In this document: piece after piece, positions 1-3,692 of the stretch
Position numbering within the stretch: the first letter of the stretch is position 1
Layout: each line of letters opens with the position of its first letter
Origin: JAFAVZ01 sp036009105
GTDB lineage: Bacteria > Acidobacteriota > Thermoanaerobaculia > Gp7-AA8
Length of the DNA: 5,956 nt
Direction of reading: 5' to 3'
NCBI GenBank assembly: GCA_036009105.1
Contig: DASYMJ010000228.1
Location: 1 to 5,956 of the forward strand
Notes under the pieces: generated by a model
What the model was told of the DNA's origin: nothing
The model's input: the letters and a program-made list of their open reading frames with translations, nothing else
Database searches by the model: none
Made by a program: the position numbers and the translations under genes

Positions 1-85
1 TGTCATCCTGAGGCGCGAAGACGCCGAACGGATCTCCCGGCAAGCACGAGGAGATCCTTCGCCGTCTGCGCGGCTCAGGATGACA
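1..85. repeat. Inverted repeat (dispersed palindromic element), full copy
   Basis: Positions 1-37 and 50-85 are reverse complements of each other with only three mismatches and one extra base. They enclose a 12-nt loop at 38-49. The outer ends are TGTCATCCTGAG and CTCAGGATGACA, and the inner ends are GGATCTCC and GGAGATCC. Transcribed RNA would fold into a long hairpin. It lies outside any well-supported gene, just upstream of the thioesterase start. A diverged copy of one arm recurs at 4715-4750 (about 30 of 36 positions identical to the reverse complement of the right arm), so this is a repeat family and not a lone terminator. There is no T-tract after the stem, which argues against an intrinsic terminator. 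The left end touches the window edge, so the element could extend further. From memory, repeats with this TCATCCTGAG core are abundant in several high-GC phyla; I could not check that here. Confidence 0.85.
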
Positions 86-109
86 CCCGCCCGCGATACG
101 ATCCCCCTC

Positions 110-568
110 ATGAAGAGCCTCCAGGAAACCTACGCGCCGAACAACCGCTGCTTCGGCTGCGGGCCGGCCAACGACAAAGGGCTGCGCATCCGCAGCTTCG
201 AGGAAGGCGACGCGCTCGTCTGCGACTGGCATGCGGAGCCGCATCACGTCGCGTTCGACGGCATCCTCAACGGCGGCATCTGCGGCGCGCTCCTCGATTG
301 CCACAGCAACTGGGCCGCCACCATGCACCTCATGCACAAGCACGGCGCGGAGACGCCGCCCTGCACCGTCACGGCCGACTTCCACGTCACGCTCAAGCGC
401 CCCACGCCCATCGACGCGCCGCTCCATCTGCGCGCGCAGGTCGTCGAATCGACCGATGATCGTGCCGTGGTCGAGGCCACGCTGGAAGCAAACGGCAAGG
501 TGACGGCCACCTGCCGGGGGACGTTCGTCGCCGTGAAGGAAGGGCATCCCGCCTGGCATCGTTGGTAG
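110..568 (+). CDS. PaaI-like HotDog-fold thioesterase
   Basis: This is a 152-residue protein resembling small cytoplasmic acyl-CoA thioesterases of the PaaI/HotDog superfamily, which hydrolyse acyl-CoA or related thioesters; the substrate cannot be told from sequence. An N-terminal CFGCGPAN block (residues 14-21) is typical of a subgroup with a Cys-x-x-Cys pair. The core helix block FDGILNGGICGALLD (residues 49-63) corresponds to the HotDog helix, with D63 in the usual position of the catalytic acid. The ADFHVTLKRPTP strand (89-100) and an ATCRGTFVAV strand (133-142) complete the fold. The length is normal for the family. I chose ATG 110 over the in-frame ATG at 80, because the latter lies inside the right arm of the inverted repeat and would add ten residues without family character. 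No clear Shine-Dalgarno sequence precedes either start. The esterase gene follows after 4 nt, so the two may be cotranscribed. Confidence 0.85.
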   Translation: MKSLQETYAPNNRCFGCGPANDKGLRIRSFEEGDALVCDWHAEPHHVAFDGILNGGICGALLDCHSNWAATMHLMHKHGAETPPCTVTADFHVTLKRPTPIDAPLHLRAQVVESTDDRAVVEATLEANGKVTATCRGTFVAVKEGHPAWHRW

Positions 569-572
569 CGCC

Positions 573-1799
573 ATGTCCCTGGTCGCCCTGATGCTGCTGA
601 TGCTGGCCCGCCCCGCGCGGCCCGGCTTCGCGGACACCCCCGCTCCCTGGCTCCGCGCGCACGCCCTCCCCCTCACCACCGCCGAGCCCACCGCCGACAC
701 CTCCGACCTCGAGCCGTTCCTGCAGCTGCTCGCCGGCAAACAGGTCATCGCCCTGGGCGACGCCACGCACGGCACGCACGAGCTCTACGCGCTCAAGCAG
801 CGCCTCATCCCGCTGCTCATCCAGCGGGCGAACGTCCGCACCGCGGTCCTGGAAGCGCCGTACGTCGACGTGCCGGCGCCGTTCGACAACTACTGGTTCT
901 GGGACACGTCCGAGGTGCGGGAGCTGCTGGCGCAGATTGATGTGGAAGTGGTGGGCGTCGATCCGTTCCTCGCCGCGGCGACCATCGGGCGCGTGGTCTC
1001 CGTCGTTCGCGCCGAGGATGCGGCGCTGGCGGAGGAGGTGGCGCGGCGGTACGAGTGCTTGCGCGTCTACGAAGACAACCCGCTCTCCTACGGCGGCACC
1101 GCCGGCCAGCCATCGTGCCGCACGCTCATCCTCTCCGTCCGCCCCATGCTCGCCCAGCGTTTCCCGGAGAAGGACGAGCTGCTCCATGCGGCGCGCATCG
1201 TGGAGCAGGGAGAGGAAGCGTGGGCGACGAACCTGGCCAATCGCGACGCGGCCATGGCCGAGAACATCGAATGGCTCGCCGCGCGCCGGCCGGATGCGAA
1301 CCTCGTGGTCTGGGGCCACAACGAACATTTCGGCAGGACGCCGTACATTCTCAACGGTCCGCAGCCGGTCACGAGCACCGGCACCATCCTCGCCCGCGAC
1401 CTCGGCGACCGCTACTTCGTCCTCGGCTCGGTGGTCGATCACGGTACGTTCAACGCCGCGGAGCTCTTCGGCGGCGGTGGCATCATCCGCCCGTTCCCCA
1501 TGCCGGCACCAGCAGCCGACGACTATGCGACGCTTCTCCGCGCCGCGCACCTGCCGCTGATGATCGTGCCGCTGCCCAATCCGCTGCCGTACTGGCTGGC
1601 CGGCTCGCATCGCATGCGCATCGCCGGCTCGAACGTCTCCTCGCCCGACCGCCCCATGGTGGAGCTGACGCAGGATCTCGGCGCAAAGTACGACGCGGTG
1701 GTCTACATCGAGACGTCGACGCCGACCCGCCTCACCAATACTTCCACTGCGGCACGACGTGATTCTCGAAGGCCCACGGCGACGCCGCATTCGGAGTGA
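573..1799 (+). CDS. Erythromycin esterase family hydrolase, probably exported
   Basis: This 408-residue protein belongs to the erythromycin esterase (EreA/EreB) family. The family includes true macrolide-lactone esterases and many homologues of unknown substrate. The family blocks are in order. ALGDATHGTHE (60-70) carries the general-base histidine H66. VLEAPY (92-97) carries E94. The FDNYWFWDTSEV block (104-115) follows. NRDAAMAENIEWL (223-235) leads into VVWGHNEHFGR (245-255) with H249 and H252. The motif-1 residue that is usually Glu (GExxH) is Asp here (D63). A hydrophobic N-terminus (residues 2-11, then FA at 19-20) could be a Sec signal peptide, but it lacks the usual basic start. The gene begins 4 nt after the thioesterase stop with no obvious ribosome binding site. 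The last 20 or so residues are arginine/threonine-rich, fall after the conserved YDAVVYIETSTPTRL block, and are encoded antisense to the converging gene. Macrolide resistance should not be inferred from family membership alone. Confidence 0.87.
   Translation: MSLVALMLLMLARPARPGFADTPAPWLRAHALPLTTAEPTADTSDLEPFLQLLAGKQVIALGDATHGTHELYALKQRLIPLLIQRANVRTAVLEAPYVDVPAPFDNYWFWDTSEVRELLAQIDVEVVGVDPFLAAATIGRVVSVVRAEDAALAEEVARRYECLRVYEDNPLSYGGTAGQPSCRTLILSVRPMLAQRFPEKDELLHAARIVEQGEEAWATNLANRDAAMAENIEWLAARRPDANLVVWGHNEHFGRTPYILNGPQPVTSTGTILARDLGDRYFVLGSVVDHGTFNAAELFGGGGIIRPFPMPAPAADDYATLLRAAHLPLMIVPLPNPLPYWLAGSHRMRIAGSNVSSPDRPMVELTQDLGAKYDAVVYIETSTPTRLTNTSTAARRDSRRPTATPHSE
1732..1799. other. Tail-to-tail coding overlap of two convergent genes
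   Basis: The last 22 codons of the plus-strand esterase and the last 22 codons of the minus-strand metallophosphoesterase (residues 306-327) use the same DNA. The metallophosphoesterase end (FENHVVPQWKYW) looks like family sequence. The esterase tail (after TSTPTRLT) is low-complexity and does not. I infer that the esterase lost an earlier stop codon and reads into its neighbour. No hairpin terminator is visible between the genes, so transcripts from both sides should overlap. Confidence 0.8.
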
Positions 1800-2715
1800 C
1801 GAACACCCGCACCCACCCCACCCGCGGCGAGCCCGGCACCTGCAGCCGCGTGAAGTTCCGTACACCGTCCAGCGGATGGTCGACGATGTAGACGTGCCCA
1901 TCCCCATGCACCGCCAGCACCGGCTTCCGGAAGCGTCGCGACTCCTCCGTCAGCGCGCCGAGGAACGGCTCGAACAGTTGGCGATACTTGTCGGCGGCCG
2001 GCTTCTCCAGATCGGCGTTCGCCTGGAACCCGATCACCACCGCCTTCGCCTTGCCCGCCGCGGCGGCCGCGAACGCCTCGCGCACCCACGCCGCCGCCGC
2101 TTCGGTGCGCTGCCGGTTCGCCAGGTCATCCGCCGGCGTACGTCCCGGAAAGGGCTCCATGCCGTTGCCGCTGCCGGGGATGTCCACCGTGGCGAAGAGC
2201 ACGCCGCCGTGCTCCCAGCGCGCGTTCTCGATGAACTCGGCCTGCCGCACCAGGCCCCTCACCCGGCCTCCGGCCGTCCTCTCCCCGGCGGAGAGAGGCG
2301 GGGGGTGCGGGGCGTAGAAGATCTCGCGGATGCGCTGCAGCCGCTCCTGGGGCCGGAACCCGCCCGACCCTTCCTCCCAGCAATCGGTCCACTCGTTGTC
2401 GCCCGGCGTGTAGATCACCGGATGGCGCAGCGCGTCGAAGCGGGCCAGCGTCTTCCGGTACATCTCGTCCGTGCACGGCCGCCAGAAGATGTCGCCCACG
2501 TGGATCACGAAGGCGAGCTCGTTCTGATCGATGTCCTGCAGCGCGAGCGGATAGCGCCACTCCTCCCACGCAAAATACGGCGCGTCGCCCAGCACCGCGA
2601 AAGAGAACGCGGCGCCGGCGCGGTTCGGGGTCGGCTTGGGTGGGCCGCTGGCCACGACCAGCGCGGTCACGATCGCCAGCACCACTGCCAGCACCACCCA
2701 CCGCTTCCGCGTCAT
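1732..2715 (-). CDS. Membrane-anchored calcineurin-like metallophosphoesterase with a repeat-derived insert
   Basis: The product has 327 residues. MTRKRW followed by a hydrophobic stretch (residues 7-23) is a signal anchor or uncleaved signal peptide, placing the catalytic part outside the cytoplasm. The remainder resembles a divergent calcineurin-like phosphoesterase group: FAVLGDAPYF (39-48), HVGDIFW (72-78), YTPGDNEWTDCW (102-113), ENARWEHGGVLFAT (163-176) and a late AVHGDGH (268-274). These occupy the positions of the GD, GD, GN(H/D)E and GHxH metal and catalytic motifs. The second motif lacks the usual GDxxD aspartate, and the mid-protein histidine motif is replaced around VVIGFQAN (226-233). 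Substrate unknown. Residues 135-154 are encoded by a 60-nt palindromic repeat, separately listed. The ATG overlaps the stop of the upstream DHH gene (ATGA). A weak AGG lies 7 nt before the start, so translational coupling is likely. The 3' end overlaps the converging esterase gene by 68 nt. Confidence 0.85.
   Translation of the reverse strand: MTRKRWVVLAVVLAIVTALVVASGPPKPTPNRAGAAFSFAVLGDAPYFAWEEWRYPLALQDIDQNELAFVIHVGDIFWRPCTDEMYRKTLARFDALRHPVIYTPGDNEWTDCWEEGSGGFRPQERLQRIREIFYAPHPPPLSAGERTAGGRVRGLVRQAEFIENARWEHGGVLFATVDIPGSGNGMEPFPGRTPADDLANRQRTEAAAAWVREAFAAAAAGKAKAVVIGFQANADLEKPAADKYRQLFEPFLGALTEESRRFRKPVLAVHGDGHVYIVDHPLDGVRNFTRLQVPGSPRVGWVRVFVTPNAASPWAFENHVVPQWKYW
2254..2313. repeat. 60-nt nested palindromic repeat inside the metallophosphoesterase gene
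   Basis: The outer arms GCCCCTCACCC (2254-2264) and GGGTGCGGGGC (2303-2313) are reverse complements with one mismatch. An inner hairpin is formed by CCTCTCCCC (2278-2286) and GGAGAGAGG (2290-2298), also with one mismatch, around a 3-nt loop. The element is exactly 60 nt, or 20 codons, and aligns with codon boundaries of the minus-strand gene. It is translated as residues 135-154, a Pro/Gly/Arg-rich stretch starting APHPPPLSAGE. From memory, repeats of the CCCCTCACCC...CTCTCCCC type are widespread intergenic palindromes in many bacterial genomes; copy number here is not known. No second copy occurs in this window. Confidence 0.75.
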
Positions 2716-3617
2716 CCGTTCGCCTGCAGCTCCATCAGGATCGCATCGAGGGCGTCCGCCGCCTTGTCCAGCGGGAGGACGCAGGTGCCCGCGCCTCTGT
2801 GACCGCCGCCGCCGTACGACGACATCAGCTCGCCCACCGAGGTCTTGCAGGTCCGGTTGAAGATGCTGTGCCCCACCGCGGCCACGACGCTATCGCGAGT
2901 GGGCCCCCAATGCACGCGCACCGAGACGTTCGACTGAGGGAAGAGGGTGTAGATGAGGAAGCGGTTGCCGGCCGGCACCCGGTCGACCTCGCGCAGGTCG
3001 GTGACCACCACGTTCTGCAGCTGGAAGCTCTGCTGCCGCAGCAGCGCGCGGAAGTCCTCCTGCTCGCGGCGGATGCGCTCCACCCGCTCCGCCACCTCCG
3101 GCTGCCGCAGCACCTCCTCGATCGGCATCGTCTTCAGCCACTCGATGAGGTGGCGGAAGTAGTCGTCGAACGAGCCCAGGCCGGTGCGGCTGTCGATGGT
3201 GTATCCGAGGAGGATGTAGTCGGCCGGATGCTCGACGTCGCTCGGCGTGAGTTGCGCGGCATCGAGACGGTCGGTCTCCTCGACCAGTCTGGCGAGGCGG
3301 AGCAGCGCGGGATCGCGCGGCTCGCGCTCGAGGTAGTAGTCGTACACCAGCCGCGCGGCGGACGGGGCGAGTCCCCACCGGCCCCGGAACTGCGCGGGCG
3401 GCTGCTCGTTGCTCGCCGTGAGGAGGTGATGATCGAACCAGAGGCCGCAGCGCGGGTCGTACGGCAGGTTGACCAGGATGTCGTTCGCGGTGAGGTCGAC
3501 CCGCTTGTCCGTGATGTCCTGGGGGTGGACGAGGAGGATGTCGTCGACCTGCTCCTTCATCTTGATGATGACGGCGCTCGTCAGACCATCGAGGTCTCCT
3601 CGGGTCACAAGACGCAT
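2712..3617 (-). CDS. DHH/DHHA1-family phosphoesterase
   Basis: This is a 301-residue cytoplasmic protein of the DHH superfamily (RecJ, NrnA and exopolyphosphatase relatives). Members use Mn2+ or similar metals to cut phosphodiester or phosphoanhydride bonds in small nucleic acids, cyclic-dinucleotide products or polyphosphate. Motif I is TRGDLDGLTSA (residues 5-15) with D8 and D10. The signature FDHH is at 61-64, and LVEETDRLD (111-119) supplies a further acidic cluster. The C-terminal DHHA1 substrate-binding domain ends in SSYGGGGHRGAGTC (266-279). The first histidine of a classical HxxxDxD motif I is replaced by Thr/Arg-Gly, as I recall in a subgroup of exopolyphosphatase-like proteins. The start is supported by a strong Shine-Dalgarno sequence. 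It is the first gene of a two-gene minus-strand operon; its TGA overlaps the ATG of the metallophosphoesterase. The exact substrate (nanoRNA, pApA or polyphosphate) cannot be decided from this sequence. Confidence 0.88.
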   Translation of the reverse strand: MRLVTRGDLDGLTSAVIIKMKEQVDDILLVHPQDITDKRVDLTANDILVNLPYDPRCGLWFDHHLLTASNEQPPAQFRGRWGLAPSAARLVYDYYLEREPRDPALLRLARLVEETDRLDAAQLTPSDVEHPADYILLGYTIDSRTGLGSFDDYFRHLIEWLKTMPIEEVLRQPEVAERVERIRREQEDFRALLRQQSFQLQNVVVTDLREVDRVPAGNRFLIYTLFPQSNVSVRVHWGPTRDSVVAAVGHSIFNRTCKTSVGELMSSYGGGGHRGAGTCVLPLDKAADALDAILMELQANG

Positions 3618-3622
3618 TCACG

Positions 3623-3629
3623 TTCCTCC
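3623..3629 (-). promoter_or_regulatory. Shine-Dalgarno sequence of the DHH phosphoesterase gene
   Basis: Read on the minus strand, GGAGGAA lies 5 nt upstream of the ATG at 3617. It is the strongest ribosome binding site in the window and fixes this start. Confidence 0.75.
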
Positions 3630-3638
3630 GGCCGACCC

Positions 3639-3667
3639 GTTTTACCCCTACGCCCCCGGCCATGCAA
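3639..3667 (-). promoter_or_regulatory. Possible sigma-70-like promoter of the DHH-metallophosphoesterase operon
   Basis: On the minus strand, TTGCAT (3667-3662) and TAAAAC (3644-3639) are separated by 17 bp, the ideal sigma-70 spacing. Matches to consensus are only 3/6 and 4/6. The position is reasonable: transcription would begin near 3632, just upstream of the Shine-Dalgarno site. This AT-richer patch is one of few in the region. A housekeeping promoter in a high-GC genome may look different, so this is tentative. Confidence 0.3.
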
Positions 3668-3692
3668 GAGGCGTTAAACTCGCGTGCACCGC

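Larger units (their letters stand above)
3618..3692. other. Divergent intergenic region
   Basis: This 75-bp spacer separates the minus-strand DHH operon from the plus-strand glycoside hydrolase and must hold the 5' signals of both unless promoters lie inside genes. It contains the DHH Shine-Dalgarno site and a weak minus-strand promoter candidate. For the plus strand I see only TAAACT at 3675-3680 as a possible -10, with no -35 partner and almost no room for a leader. No clear operator palindrome is present. Confidence 0.6.

Noticed and set aside
1..85. Intrinsic transcription terminator
   Set aside because: The stem is far longer than a usual terminator, no T-tract follows on either side within the window, and a related copy lies inside a gene.
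80..109. Ten-codon N-terminal extension of the thioesterase from ATG 80
   Set aside because: The ATG is created by the right end of the inverted repeat, the extra residues carry no family signal, and the ATG at 110 gives a normal-looking N-terminus. It stays possible as an alternative start.
393..1907. Minus-strand open frame of 504 codons
   Set aside because: It runs antisense to three well-supported genes, and its translation is Arg/Gly/Ala-rich low-complexity with no family motifs, the usual result of high third-position GC on the opposite strand.
1759..2802. Plus-strand open frame of 347 codons
   Set aside because: It is antisense to the metallophosphoesterase and has Arg/His/Leu-rich composition with no recognisable domain.
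2640..3677. Plus-strand open frame of 345 codons
   Set aside because: It is antisense to the DHH phosphoesterase, which has clear motifs, a strong ribosome binding site and translational coupling.
3641..3680. Plus-strand sigma-70 promoter for the glycoside hydrolase
   Set aside because: TAAACT could be a -10 box, but no -35 lies at suitable spacing (TTTACC is far too distant), and the start codon would follow almost immediately. The evidence is too weak to annotate.
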